From Mycobacteriaceae bacterium (GTDB taxonomy: Bacteria; Actinomycetota; Actinomycetes; Mycobacteriales; Mycobacteriaceae), in contig JAFARC010000010.1 of assembly GCA_019245755.1 (NCBI GenBank), positions 1 to 50,282 of the forward strand: a DNA stretch of 50,282 nt. The letters are read 5' to 3'. The notes below the pieces were generated by a model. The model ran no database searches. It had not been told where the DNA came from and worked only from the letters and a program-made list of their open reading frames with translations. Position 1 is the stretch's first letter. Each line of letters begins with the position of its first letter. Positions 28,388-45,401 of this stretch are shown here, one piece after another. Made by a program: the position numbers and the translations under genes.

Positions 28388-30870
28388 TGCGGCTGCCGTA
28401 CAGCTGGCTGCGCGAAGTCGTTGCCGCCGGCGCGCCCGGCTGGGACGTATCGCCCTGGGAGCTCGAGCAGACGCTGACCCGGATCGGGCACGAGGTCGAA
28501 GAGATCATTCCGGTCGGGCCGGTCACCGGGCCGCTGACGGTCGCCCGCGTCGCCGCCATCGAGGAGCTGACCGGGTTCAAGAAGCCGATCCGTGCCGTCA
28601 AGCTGGATGTGGGCACCCGCGGGCCACGCGACATCGTTTGCGGCGCAACCAATTTCGTGATCGGCGATCTCGTCGTGGCGGCGCTGCCGGGCACCACGCT
28701 GCCCGGCGACTTCACGATCACGTCGCGCACCGCGTACGGCCGGGTCTCCGACGGCATGATCTGCTCGACCGCCGAGCTCAATCTCGGCACCGACGTTTCG
28801 GGCATCCTTGTGCTGCCCCCGGACACCGCCGAACCGGGCGAGGACGCGCTGGCGGTGCTCGGCATCAACGACGTGGTATTTCACCTGGCCCTCACGCCGG
28901 ACCGCGGCTACTGCTTGTCCGTGCGCGGCATGGCGCGCGAGATCGCATGCGCCTACGACCTCGACTTCGTCGACCCCGCCGAGGTGCCGCAGCTGCCCGC
29001 CGACGGCCAGGCCTGGCCGCTGACCGTGGACCCGCGCACCGGTGTCCGGCGGTTCGCACTGCGCCCGGTCACCGGCATCGACCCCGGCTCGGTGTCGCCG
29101 TGGTGGCTGCAGCGGCGGCTGCTGCTGTCCGGCATCCGGGCGATCTCGCCCGCCGTCGACGTCACAAACTACGTGATGCTCGAACTGGGGCATCCGATGC
29201 ACGCCCACGACAGCAGCCGGATCACCGGCGCGCTGCGGGTCCGGTTCGCCGAGCCGGGCGAGAAAGTGACCACGCTCGACGACGTCGAACGCACGCTCGA
29301 CCCGGGTGACGTGCTGATCGTCGACGATGTCGCGACCGCCGCGATCGGCGGTGTGATGGGTGCCGGCAGCACCGAGATGCGCGCGGACTCCACCGACGTG
29401 CTGTTGGAGGCCGCGGTCTGGGACCCGGCCGCGGTGTCGCGCACGCAGCGGCGGCTGCATCTGACCAGCGAATCCGGCCGGCGCTACGAGCGGTCGGTGG
29501 ACCCGGCGATCTCGGTGGCCGCACTGGACCGCGCCGCGACGCTGCTCGCCGACATCGCCGGCGGCACCGTGGCACCCGAGCTGACGGACTGGACCGGCGA
29601 GCCGCCGCGGCGGAACTGGTCGATGCCGCCGATCGGTATGCCGGCCGACCTGCCGGACCGTACCGCCGGTGTCGACTACCCCGACGGCACCACCCGCAAG
29701 CGGCTGCAACAGATCGGCGCGTCGGTGTCGGGCAACGGCCGGTTGACCGTCACACCGCCGAGCTGGCGCCCGGACCTGCTGCAGCCGGCCGACCTCGTCG
29801 AGGAGGTGATGAGGCTCCAGGGTCTGGAGATCATCCCGTCGGTGCTGCCGCTGGCGCCGCCCGGGCGGGGGCGCAGCCCGGCGCAGAAGCGCCGACGCGC
29901 GATCGGCGAGTCGCTCGCGCTGTCGGGGTATGTCGAAGTGCTGCCCTCGCCGTTCCTGCCGGCCGGGGTGTTCGACCGGTGGGGTCTGGCGCGTGGCGAC
30001 CCGCGCCGGCACACCTGCAAGGTGCTCAACCCGCTGGAGGCCGATCGGCCCGAACTGGCCACCACGCTGCTGCCCGGTCTGCTGGAAGCGCTGGCGCGCA
30101 ACGTGTCGCGCGGCACCGTCGACGTCGCGCTGTTCTCCATCGAGCAGGTCGTGCAGCCCACCGACCGGACCCGGCCCGTCGGTCCGCTGCCGGTGGACCG
30201 GCGCCCGACCGACGACCAGATCGCCGCCATGGACGACTCGCTGCCGCGCCAGCCCCAGCACGTCGGCGTGGTGCTGTCCGGGTTGCGGGAGCCGCGCGGG
30301 CCGTGGGGCCCGGGCCGGCCGGTCGAGGCGGCCGACGCGTTCGAGGCCGTGCGCGTCATCGGCCGGGCCGGCGGCGTCGAGCTGACGTTGCGGGCCACCG
30401 ACTACCTGCCGTGGCATCCGGGCCGGGGCGCTCAGGTGCGCTACGGCGACACCGTGGTCGGCCACGCCGGCCAGTTGCATCCGGCCGTGGTCGAGCGCAG
30501 CGGGCTGCCGGCCGGCACCAGTGCGGTGGAGCTCGACCTCGACGCGATCCCGATCGTCGAGGCCCTGCCCGCGCCGCGGGTGTCGCCCTTCCCGGCGGTG
30601 TTTCAGGACGTCAGCGTGATCGTGGACGCCGACGTGGCCGCGCAGGCCGTGATCGACGCGCTGCGGGCGGGCGCCGGTGAGCTGCTCGAGGACATCCGGC
30701 TGTTCGACGTGTACACCGGACCGCAGGCCGGCAACGGCCGCAAGTCGCTCACGCTGGCGCTGCGGTTCCGCGCGCCCGACCGCACCCTGACCGAGGACGA
30801 GGCCAGCGCCGCCCGCGACGCCGCGGTGCGCCGGGCCGCGGCGTCGCTCGGCGCTGTCCAGCGCAGCTGA
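28387..30870 (+). CDS. pheT: Phenylalanyl-tRNA synthetase beta subunit
   Basis: PheT, 827 residues. Domains in order: N-terminal B1, an OB-fold tRNA-binding domain (about 40-155), B3/B4 editing domain (about 210-400, which clears tyrosyl-tRNA-Phe), B5 DNA-binding-like fold, a catalytic-like core, and the C-terminal ferredoxin-fold anticodon domain ([13 protein letters not shown]...). Length is close to the 831 residues of the M. tuberculosis protein. ATG 28387 overlaps the pheS stop, giving coupled synthesis of the two chains. The argC promoter follows within 40 bp. Confidence 0.98.
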
Positions 30871-30882
30871 GCGCCAGAATTA

Positions 30883-33162
<2,280 letters not shown>

Positions 33163-33166
<4 letters not shown>

Positions 33167-34037
33167 AGACCACCGTGTCCCGCGACGTCAAGGCCCAGGT
33201 GCTGGCCGAGGCGCTCCCGTGGCTGAAGTCGTTGCATGGCAGGGTCGTCGTCGTCAAGTACGGCGGCAACGCGATGACCGACGACACGCTGCGCCACGCG
33301 TTCGCCGCCGACATGGTCTTCCTGCGCAACTGCGGGATTCAGCCGGTGGTGATCCACGGCGGCGGGCCGCAGATCACCGAGATGCTCAAACGGCTCGGCA
33401 TTCCCGGTGGTTTCAAGGCCGGTTTCCGCGTCACCACCCCGGAGGTGCTCGACGTCGCCCGCATGGTGCTGTTCGGCCAGGTCGGCCGTGAACTGGTCAA
33501 CCTGATCAATCTGCACGGCCCGTACGCCGTCGGGATCACCGGCGAAGACGCCCAGCTGTTCACCGCTGTGCGGCGCAGCGTCACCGTCGACGGCGTGGAC
33601 ACCGACATCGGCCTGGTCGGCGACGTCGCGGCGGTCAACACCGCCGCGGTTGTGGACCTGATCGCCGCCGGGCGCATCCCGGTGGTGTCGTCGATCGCGC
33701 CGGATGCGGACGGGGTCGTGCACAACATCAACGCCGACACCGCGGCGGCCGCGCTGGCCGAGGCGTTGAAGGCCGAGAAATTGCTGATGCTCACCGATGT
33801 CGAAGGCCTGTATATCCGCTGGCCGGATCGCGACTCGCTGGTCAGCGAGATCGACACCGCGACGCTGACCGGGTTGCTGCCGACGCTGCAGGAAGGGATG
33901 GTGCCCAAGATCGAGGCGTGCCTGCGCGCCGTTGCATCCGGCGTGCCCAGCGCGCACGTGATCGACGGGCGGGTCGAGCATTGTGTGCTGCTGGAATTGT
34001 TCACCGACGCGGGCACCGGGACCAAGGTGGTGAAGGT

Positions 34038-34041
<4 letters not shown>
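33163..34041 (+). CDS. argB: Acetylglutamate kinase
   Basis: ArgB, 292 residues, phosphorylates N-acetylglutamate (second step and usual feedback point for arginine). Amino acid kinase fold with [18 protein letters not shown] and [14 protein letters not shown] motifs, and the N-terminal helix with which arginine-sensitive hexamers interlace. ATG 33163 overlaps the argJ TGA by 4 bp; argD GTG overlaps its own stop by 4 bp. Confidence 0.97.
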
Positions 34042-36666
<2,625 letters not shown>

Positions 36667-36693
36667 CAGCCGGAGCAGCAAGGAGATTCGTAC

Positions 36694-39350
<2,657 letters not shown>

Positions 39351-39422
39351 GCCGTGATAGGTAAGGGGCGTGCCAGAATGACGGCGGCAAATTCCGCGCC
39401 GTGGACATGGGGAGGCAAGGCG

Positions 39423-42398
39423 ATGGTGGACTTTTCGCCGATCACCAAGCCGGTCGGGCGCCTGATCGCGACCGCGCAGAACGGGATCGAGGTCTTGCGC
39501 TTCGGTGGCTTGGAGACCGGCGACGTGCCGTCCCCGTTCCAGATCGTCCAGAGCGTCCCGATGTATCGGCTGCGGCGGTATTTCCCGCCGGACAACCGCA
39601 ACGGTCAGGCCTCGGCGGGCCCGCCGGTGCTGATGGTGCACCCGATGATGATGTCGGCCGACATGTGGGATGTCACCCGCGAGTACGGCGCCGTCGGGAT
39701 CCTGCACCGGGCCGGAGTTGACCCGTGGGTGATCGACTTCGGCTCACCGGACCGGGTCGAGGGCGGCATGCAGCGCACCCTCGCCGACCACATCGCGGCG
39801 GTCAGCGGGGCCGTCGACGCGGTCCGCAACGCCACCGCCCAGGACGTGCACCTGGTCGGCTACTCGCAGGGCGGCATGTTCGCCTACCAGACCGCGGCCT
39901 ACCGCCGGTCGCGTGATCTGGCGAGCATCGTCACGTTCGGTGCGCCGGTGGACACGCTGGCCGCGCTGCCGATGGGCGTGCCGCCGAACCTGGGCGCGGC
40001 GGCCGCCGACTTCATGGCCGATCACGTGTTCAACCGCATCGATATCCCAAGCTGGTTGGCGCGCACCGGATTTCAGATGCTCGACCCGATCAAGACGGCG
40101 CAGGCGCGCATCGACTTCCTGCGTCAGCTGCACGACCGCGAGGCGCTGCTGCCACGCGAGCAGCAGCGCCGATTCCTGGCGTCTGAGGGCTGGATCGCGT
40201 GGTCGGGTCCGGCGATCTCGGAGTTGCTCAAGCAGTTCATCGCCCATAACCGGATGATGACCGGCGGCTTCTCGGTGCACGGCGACCTGGTGACGCTCAG
40301 CGACATCGACTGCCCGATCCTGGCGGTGATCGGCGAGGTCGACGACATCGGGCAGCCGGCGTCCGTGCGCGGCATCCGCCGTGCCGCACCGCAGGCCGAC
40401 GTGTACGAATTCTCGATTCGCAGCGGCCATTTCGGCCTGGTGGTCGGGTCCAAGGCGACCGCGCGGACCTGGCCGACGGTCGCCCAGTGGGTGCTGTGGG
40501 TGTCCGGCCGGGGCGACATGCCCGCAGACATCACCCGGATGTCGCTGCCGCTCGCTCAGCACAGTGAGGGCGACAGTGGGGTCGCGTTCGCGTCGCGGGT
40601 CGCGCACGGAGCCGGCGTCGCCGGCGAAGTGGCGCTGGATCTGGCCCGCTCGGCGGCGGGCGCGGTGGTGGCCGCCAACAAGTCGGTGCGCTCGTTGGCC
40701 GTCGAGACGGTGCGCACCTTGCCGCGGCTGACGCGGCTGGGCCAGATCAACGAGCACACCCCCATCTCGCTGGGCCGGATCATGTCCGAGCAGGCCGGCA
40801 GCGCCCCGCAGGGTGACTGCCTGCTGTTCGACGGGCGCGTGCACACCTACGAAGCCGTGGACACCCGCATCAACAACGTCGTCCGCGGGTTGATCGACGT
40901 GGGTGTGCGGCAGGGCGACCGCGTCGGGGTGTTGATGGAAACCCGGCCCAGCGCCCTCGTCGCGATCGCCGCGCTGTCGCGCCTGGGCGCGGTGGCGGTG
41001 CTGATGCCCCCGGACGGCGACCTGGCCGCCGCCGCCCGGCTGGGCGGCGTCGCCGAGATCATCACCGACCCCACCAACCTCAAGGCGGCGCGCCGGCTGT
41101 CGCTGCAGGTGCTGGTGCTGGGCGGCGGGGAAACCCGCGATCTGCATCTGCTGCCCACCGACGACGGCGTGATCGACATGGAACGCATCGACCCCGACGC
41201 CGTCGAGCTTCCGGGCTGGTACCGGCCGAACCCGGGGTTGGCCCGCGACGTCGCGTTCGTCGCGTTCAGCACCGTTCGCGGCGAGCTCGTCGCGCGCCAG
41301 ATCACCAACTACCGGTGGGCGTTGTCGGCGCTCGGTACCGCGTCGGCGGCCAATCTGGGCCACGGCGACACCGTCTACTGCCTCACCCCGCTGCACCACC
41401 AGTCCGGCCTGCTGGTCAGCCTGGGCGGTGCCGTCGTCGGGGGCTCCCGCATCGCGCTGTCCCGCGCCCTTCGCCCCGACCGGTTCATGCCGGAAATCCG
41501 CCAGTACGGCGTGTCGGTGGTGTCCTACACCTGGGCGATGCTGCAGGAGGTGATCCAGGATCCGGCGTTCGATCCGAGGGGCCATCACCCGGTGCGGCTG
41601 TTCATCGGCTCCGGCATGCCGACGGGCCTGTGGCAGCGGGTGACCGAGGTGTTCGAGCCCGCCCACATCGTCGAGTTCTTCGCCACCACCGACGGCAGCG
41701 CGGTGCTCGCCAACGTGTCGGGTGCCAAGATCGGCAGCAAGGGCCGGCCGCTTCCCGGTGTCGCGGAGGTCGAGCTGGCCGCCTACGACCCCGAGGACGA
41801 CCTCATCCTCGAGGACGACCGCGGCTTCGTCCGCCGGGCGGACACCGACGAGGTCGGTGTGCTGCTGGCCCGCCCGCGGGGGCCGATCGACCCGACCGCC
41901 TCGGTCAAGCGTGGCGTGTTCGCGCCGGCCGACACCTGGATCTCCTCGGAGTACCTGTTCCGCCGCGACGGTGACGGCGACTACTGGCTGGCCGACACCC
42001 GTGGATCGGTCATCCACACCGCGCGCGGAGCGATCTACGCGCAGCCGATCACCGACGCGGTCAGCCTGATGCCCGCGGTGGCGATGGCGGTGACCTACGG
42101 CGTGGACGCCGGCGAGCACAAGGTGGCGGTGACCGCGGTGACGTTGTGCCCGGGGGCGGCGATCTCCGCGGCGGATCTGAGCGAGGCGACCGCCACGCTG
42201 GGCGACGACCGACCCGACTTCGTCCACGTCGTCCCGGAGATCGGGCTCAGCGCGTCGTACCGGCCGCTGGTCGGATCGCTGAGCGGGTCCGGCATCCCCA
42301 AGGCCGGCCGCAACGCGTGGTACCTGGACCCGCAGACGGGCCGCTACAAGCGGTTGACGGCCCCCGCGCGCAGCGAGTGGGTCGACGCTTCCAGGTAA
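39423..42398 (+). CDS. Fusion of alpha/beta-hydrolase (lipase/PhaC-like) and acyl-CoA synthetase-like domain, Rv1683-like
   Basis: A 991-residue protein. Residues 1-370: alpha/beta hydrolase of the PhaC/lipase type, with GYSQGG at 146-151 (Ser148 nucleophile) and late conserved Asp and His (GEVDDIG, SGHFGLVVG). Residues about 450-991: an ANL adenylating domain. Its ATP-binding A3 loop, usually Y-T-S-G-T-T-G-x-P-K, is degenerate (AFSTVRGELVARQ), while the later FFATTDG and C-terminal GIPKAGRNAWY segments remain. The M. tuberculosis orthologue Rv1683 is described as a dual lipase and acyl-CoA synthetase linked to lipid storage. ATG 39423 has GGGGAGG 7 bases upstream; the upstream ATG/TTG codons are less likely. 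Confidence 0.9.
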   Translation: MVDFSPITKPVGRLIATAQNGIEVLRFGGLETGDVPSPFQIVQSVPMYRLRRYFPPDNRNGQASAGPPVLMVHPMMMSADMWDVTREYGAVGILHRAGVDPWVIDFGSPDRVEGGMQRTLADHIAAVSGAVDAVRNATAQDVHLVGYSQGGMFAYQTAAYRRSRDLASIVTFGAPVDTLAALPMGVPPNLGAAAADFMADHVFNRIDIPSWLARTGFQMLDPIKTAQARIDFLRQLHDREALLPREQQRRFLASEGWIAWSGPAISELLKQFIAHNRMMTGGFSVHGDLVTLSDIDCPILAVIGEVDDIGQPASVRGIRRAAPQADVYEFSIRSGHFGLVVGSKATARTWPTVAQWVLWVSGRGDMPADITRMSLPLAQHSEGDSGVAFASRVAHGAGVAGEVALDLARSAAGAVVAANKSVRSLAVETVRTLPRLTRLGQINEHTPISLGRIMSEQAGSAPQGDCLLFDGRVHTYEAVDTRINNVVRGLIDVGVRQGDRVGVLMETRPSALVAIAALSRLGAVAVLMPPDGDLAAAARLGGVAEIITDPTNLKAARRLSLQVLVLGGGETRDLHLLPTDDGVIDMERIDPDAVELPGWYRPNPGLARDVAFVAFSTVRGELVARQITNYRWALSALGTASAANLGHGDTVYCLTPLHHQSGLLVSLGGAVVGGSRIALSRALRPDRFMPEIRQYGVSVVSYTWAMLQEVIQDPAFDPRGHHPVRLFIGSGMPTGLWQRVTEVFEPAHIVEFFATTDGSAVLANVSGAKIGSKGRPLPGVAEVELAAYDPEDDLILEDDRGFVRRADTDEVGVLLARPRGPIDPTASVKRGVFAPADTWISSEYLFRRDGDGDYWLADTRGSVIHTARGAIYAQPITDAVSLMPAVAMAVTYGVDAGEHKVAVTAVTLCPGAAISAADLSEATATLGDDRPDFVHVVPEIGLSASYRPLVGSLSGSGIPKAGRNAWYLDPQTGRYKRLTAPARSEWVDASR

Positions 42399-42507
42399 CG
42401 CACCGCACGAAGCGGCCGACACACTGTTAGGCTCCCGCTGGGCGGCACCGCAGCCGCCCTCGCCATCAGCGCTCGCCATCAGCGCCATCAGCGTGCCGGA
42501 GGATCGG

Positions 42508-43023
42508 ATGACGACCAAGATCGCGTTTACCTGGCGGCGGACCGCGACGGCCGCGCTGGCCGGGGTGGGGGTGGCCGTCACGCTCGTGCTCGCCGCCGGC
42601 CCGGGCATCGCCCGCGCCGATGTCCTCGACGACCTGGGCAAGGAATTCACCACCGCCTCCGGGGCCGGGCCGATCGCCACACTGGTCAACCAGTCGCTGA
42701 AGCTGCGGGCGATGGGCTTCCGGCCGACCAAGGTCCAGCTCGACGGCATCACCCAGGCCGAGAACTACCGGCCCAACCAGACTCCGCTGATCAAGGCCCT
42801 GCAGGAAACCGTCGCCGGCCAGACCAGGCTGCAGCAGCAGGCGCAGGCCCTGCAAGGCGGCCAGAACCAGTACACCGTGGGGATCAACCAGTACGACCCG
42901 AACAGCCCCGGGGGGGTGACGGCCGGGCCCGGCGGGGTCAACCTGGGTGGCGGCAGCAACCAGTACACCATCGGCGACGGCCGTGGGTCGGCGCCCGGCG
43001 CCGGCGCCGCCGGCCCCGGCTGA
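42508..43023 (+). CDS. Secreted protein with C-terminal NQYT repeats, unknown function
   Basis: A 171-residue exported protein. The signal peptide is residues 1-37 (TTKIAFTWRRTAT, hydrophobic core, ARA cleavage). A conserved helical part follows (FTTASGAGPIATLVNQSL to QTRLQQQAQAL), then a Gly/Asn-rich tail with two related segments, NQYTVGINQYDPN and NQYTIGDG. ATG 42508 has GGAGG 5 bases upstream; the GTG 42493 is less likely. I do not recognise a named family; its place next to the Trm112-like gene (10 bp gap) suggests one transcript. Confidence 0.85.
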   Translation: MTTKIAFTWRRTATAALAGVGVAVTLVLAAGPGIARADVLDDLGKEFTTASGAGPIATLVNQSLKLRAMGFRPTKVQLDGITQAENYRPNQTPLIKALQETVAGQTRLQQQAQALQGGQNQYTVGINQYDPNSPGGVTAGPGGVNLGGGSNQYTIGDGRGSAPGAGAAGPG

Positions 43024-43032
43024 CGGGCGCCG

Positions 43033-43236
43033 ATGCTCGACGAGCGGCTGCGCGGCATCCTGGTCTGTCCCGCCGACCGGGGCCCGCTGCTGTACGTGGA
43101 CGACGTGCTGTACAACCCGAGGCTGCGTCGCGCCTACCGGATCGAGGACGACATCCCGGTGCTGCTGATCGACGAGGCCGTCGAGGTGTCCGACCAGGAG
43201 CACCAGCGCCTGCTCAGAGCGGCAGATCGCCGGTGA
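43033..43236 (+). CDS. Trm112-family small protein (Rv1684-like)
   Basis: A 67-residue Trm112-type protein: LRGILVCPADRGPL, YNPRLRRAYRIEDDIPVLLIDEA. Only one cysteine is present, so it cannot form the zinc site of eukaryotic Trm112. Bacterial relatives are often linked to methyltransferases or lipid-A-type genes, with unclear role. The stop codon lies 23 bp inside the convergent TetR gene. Confidence 0.9.
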   Translation: MLDERLRGILVCPADRGPLLYVDDVLYNPRLRRAYRIEDDIPVLLIDEAVEVSDQEHQRLLRAADRR

Positions 43237-43822
43237 GGTAGCGCTGGATGTTGGGGGCGATCGTCGCCGCGATCTGCTCGACGGGCAGCGACTTGAACGG
43301 GTCCAACTCGAGGATGTAGCGGGCCATCACGACGCCGACCAACTGCGACGCGACGAACTGGACCCGAATCGCTCCGGTGCCCCGGGGGTTGTCCACCCGC
43401 GATCCCACCTCCACGGCGATCACCTCCTGCAGGAACAAGCGGAACAGGCTCACGTCGGATCCAGCCAGCGCCGACCGCAATTCGGCGATGAAGCCCTTGC
43501 CCGCCTCGGAGTCCCACAGCGGCAGCAGCAGCGACGGCAACCGGTAGCCGATCTCCTGGATCGGCGTTTCGCGCAGCGGGCCGAGCACTTGCATGGGATC
43601 GATGGGGATGTGCACGGCGGCGGCGAACAGCTGCTGCTTGGTACCGAAGTAGTGGTGCACCAGCGCGGGGTCCACCGCCGCGCCCGCGGCCACCGCCCGG
43701 ATCGACGTTTTGTCGATGCCGTTGCGCGCGAACATCTGCCGTGCGCTGGTCAGGATGCGTTCGCGCGCGTCGGACGGTCCGGGCGGACGCCCGGGACGTT
43801 TGCGTTCGGTGGGGGTCTTCAA
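43214..43822 (-). CDS. TetR-family transcriptional regulator (Rv1685c-like)
   Basis: A 202-residue TetR protein. The N-terminal helix-turn-helix (GIDKTSIRAVAAGAAVDPALVHHYFGTKQQLF) is complete; the C-terminal ligand/dimer domain is hydrophobic and Pro-rich. The N-terminus has a basic Pro-rich arm (KRPGRPPGP) that could contact the minor groove. It lies 3 bp downstream of the ABC permease gene in the same direction; the double palindrome at 45319-45350 is its probable target. Confidence 0.93.
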   Translation of the reverse strand: MKTPTERKRPGRPPGPSDARERILTSARQMFARNGIDKTSIRAVAAGAAVDPALVHHYFGTKQQLFAAAVHIPIDPMQVLGPLRETPIQEIGYRLPSLLLPLWDSEAGKGFIAELRSALAGSDVSLFRLFLQEVIAVEVGSRVDNPRGTGAIRVQFVASQLVGVVMARYILELDPFKSLPVEQIAATIAPNIQRYLTGDLPL

Positions 43823-43825
43823 TGG

Positions 43826-44644
43826 CTACGGTGTCCGTCTTCGCAGCGTTGCGGCCGCCAGACAAAGCGCCAACACCGCGAAACCGACCACCACGGCGAT
43901 GTCGCGCAATGCGGTCGCGGTGAGGTCCGGGTAGCTGCCGACCTGCTGGAGTGCCTCCAGCGCGTAACTGGCGGGCATGACGTTGCTGATCCAGTGCAGC
44001 CACTCCGGCATCAACGCCCTCGGGACGATGATGCCGGCCAGCAGCAGCTGCGGCACCATCACCAGCGGTATGAATTGCACCGCCTGAAACTCGGTGCGTG
44101 CGAACGCGCTACACAGCAGGCCCAACCCGACGCCCAGGATGGCGTTGACGATCGCGATGACAAACACCCAGGCGGGGCTGCCCGCGGTGGTGAATCCGAG
44201 CAACCAGAAGGCCACGATGCACGCCAGCGTCGCCTGCGCGGCGGCCGCGATGGAAAACGCCGTGCCGTAGGCGGCAAGCAGGTCCAGTCGGCGCAACGGG
44301 GTGGTCAGGATGCGTTCCAGCGTTCCCAAAGCCCGTTCGCGTTGCATGGTGATCGCGGTGATGATGAACATCACGAACAACGGGAACAGGCCCAACAGGA
44401 TCAGGCAGGCGTTGTTGAACGGCGGCGCGGCGCCGGGCCGATGTGGAACGTTTTGGAACATGAAGTACATCAGCGTGATGATCAGAATCGGCACCAGCAG
44501 GATCATCGCGACGCTGCGGCGGTCACCGGCCAGCTGGCGCAGGATCCGCAGCGTGGTGGCGGTGTAGCCCTGCAGCGTTAACCGGCCGCGGACGCGGTGC
44601 TGTGCCGGATGACCGACAGAAATGCTTCCTCCAGTGACGTGCAT
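43826..44644 (-). CDS. ABC-2 type transporter permease (Rv1686c-like)
   Basis: A 272-residue membrane protein with six predicted helices of the ABC-2 exporter class (FMFQNVPHRPG periplasmic loop, QRERALGTLERILTTPL coupling helix, and ALMPEWLHWISNVMPASYALEAL). ATG 44644 is preceded by GAGAGG 8 bases upstream but overlaps the ATPase gene by 67 bp; the conserved part starts about 22 codons later (LTLQGYTATTLRIL), where no ATG/GTG/TTG is found. With the ATPase it should form a drug or lipid exporter. Confidence 0.88.
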   Translation of the reverse strand: MHVTGGSISVGHPAQHRVRGRLTLQGYTATTLRILRQLAGDRRSVAMILLVPILIITLMYFMFQNVPHRPGAAPPFNNACLILLGLFPLFVMFIITAITMQRERALGTLERILTTPLRRLDLLAAYGTAFSIAAAAQATLACIVAFWLLGFTTAGSPAWVFVIAIVNAILGVGLGLLCSAFARTEFQAVQFIPLVMVPQLLLAGIIVPRALMPEWLHWISNVMPASYALEALQQVGSYPDLTATALRDIAVVVGFAVLALCLAAATLRRRTP

Positions 44645-45342
44645 CCGGTGTCCTCTCGTAGTTGCGTGGGCGTCGTGTGGGCCAGCAGGTGGCCTTCGCG
44701 CATCAGCAGCAGGTCATCGCAGTGGTCGGCCTCGTCCATCACGTGGCTGGACACCACAAGTGTGGTGCCGGCGCGCGCGAGCGCGTGGAACTGCTCCCAC
44801 AGGTCCACCCGCAGCACGGGGTCCAGGCCGACGGTCGGCTCGTCGAGCACCAGCAGGTCCGGGTGGCAGACCAACGCGCAGGCCAGCGACGCACGGGTGC
44901 GCTGGCCGCCGGACAGATTGGCGCACAGAGCACTTCGGTGATCCTGTAGACCGACCGCTTCCACGGCGGCGTCCGCGGCGCGCGCGTCCATGCCGTATAA
45001 CGAGGCGAGGTAGCGGACGTTGTCGATGATTCGCAGGTCGTTGTAGATGGTGGGGTCCTGGGGCATGTATCCGGCCCGGCGGCGCAGCGGCGCCGAGCCG
45101 GCCGGGTGGCCCAGCACGGTGACCGAGCCGGCCGTGACGATCTGGGTGCCGACGATGCACCGCATCAGCGTCGTCTTGCCACAGCCGGACGGGCCGAGCA
45201 GGCCGGTGATCGTGCCGCGGGCGATCACCACGGAGAGGTCGTGCAGGGCGGGGCGCTTGCCGCGGACCACCCGCAGATGCTCGATGGAGATCGCCGGTTC
45301 GACACCTCGCCGAAGTAATTCATCGCTCGATGAACTCATCAT
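44578..45342 (-). CDS. ABC transporter ATP-binding protein (Rv1687c-like)
   Basis: A 254-residue ABC ATPase: Walker A GPSGCGKTT, Q-loop YMPQDPTIYND, signature NLSGGQRTRASLA, Walker B LLVLDEPTVGLDP and the H-loop SSHVMDEAD. It energises the ABC-2 permease encoded next. ATG 45342 is taken (ATG 45339 equally possible); upstream codons to 45390 lie in the operator region. The tandem operator covers its first codons, so the gene may be leaderless and tightly repressed. Confidence 0.92.
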   Translation of the reverse strand: MMSSSSDELLRRGVEPAISIEHLRVVRGKRPALHDLSVVIARGTITGLLGPSGCGKTTLMRCIVGTQIVTAGSVTVLGHPAGSAPLRRRAGYMPQDPTIYNDLRIIDNVRYLASLYGMDARAADAAVEAVGLQDHRSALCANLSGGQRTRASLACALVCHPDLLVLDEPTVGLDPVLRVDLWEQFHALARAGTTLVVSSHVMDEADHCDDLLLMREGHLLAHTTPTQLREDTGCTSLEEAFLSVIRHSTASAAG

Positions 45343-45350
45343 ACGATGAA
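45319..45350. promoter_or_regulatory. Two abutting 7-2-7 palindromes, probable TetR operators
   Basis: TTCATCG-CT-CGATGAA (45319-45334, perfect) is followed without a gap by CTCATCA-TA-CGATGAA (45335-45350, two mismatches). Together they form 32 bp over the start codon of the ABC ATPase gene and next to the divergent mpg gene (51 bp away). Two adjoining 16-bp operators suggest cooperative binding of two repressor dimers, most likely the TetR encoded two genes downstream. Confidence 0.8.
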
Positions 45351-45401
45351 TAATGCGCCCGATGCCCGCCGCTGTCAACACGGCGGGCACAATCTCCTCC
45401 G

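Noticed and set aside
40700..42398. A separate acyl-CoA synthetase gene split from the lipase
   Set aside because: The frame is continuous without stop or internal ribosome site, and the orthologue is known as a fusion.
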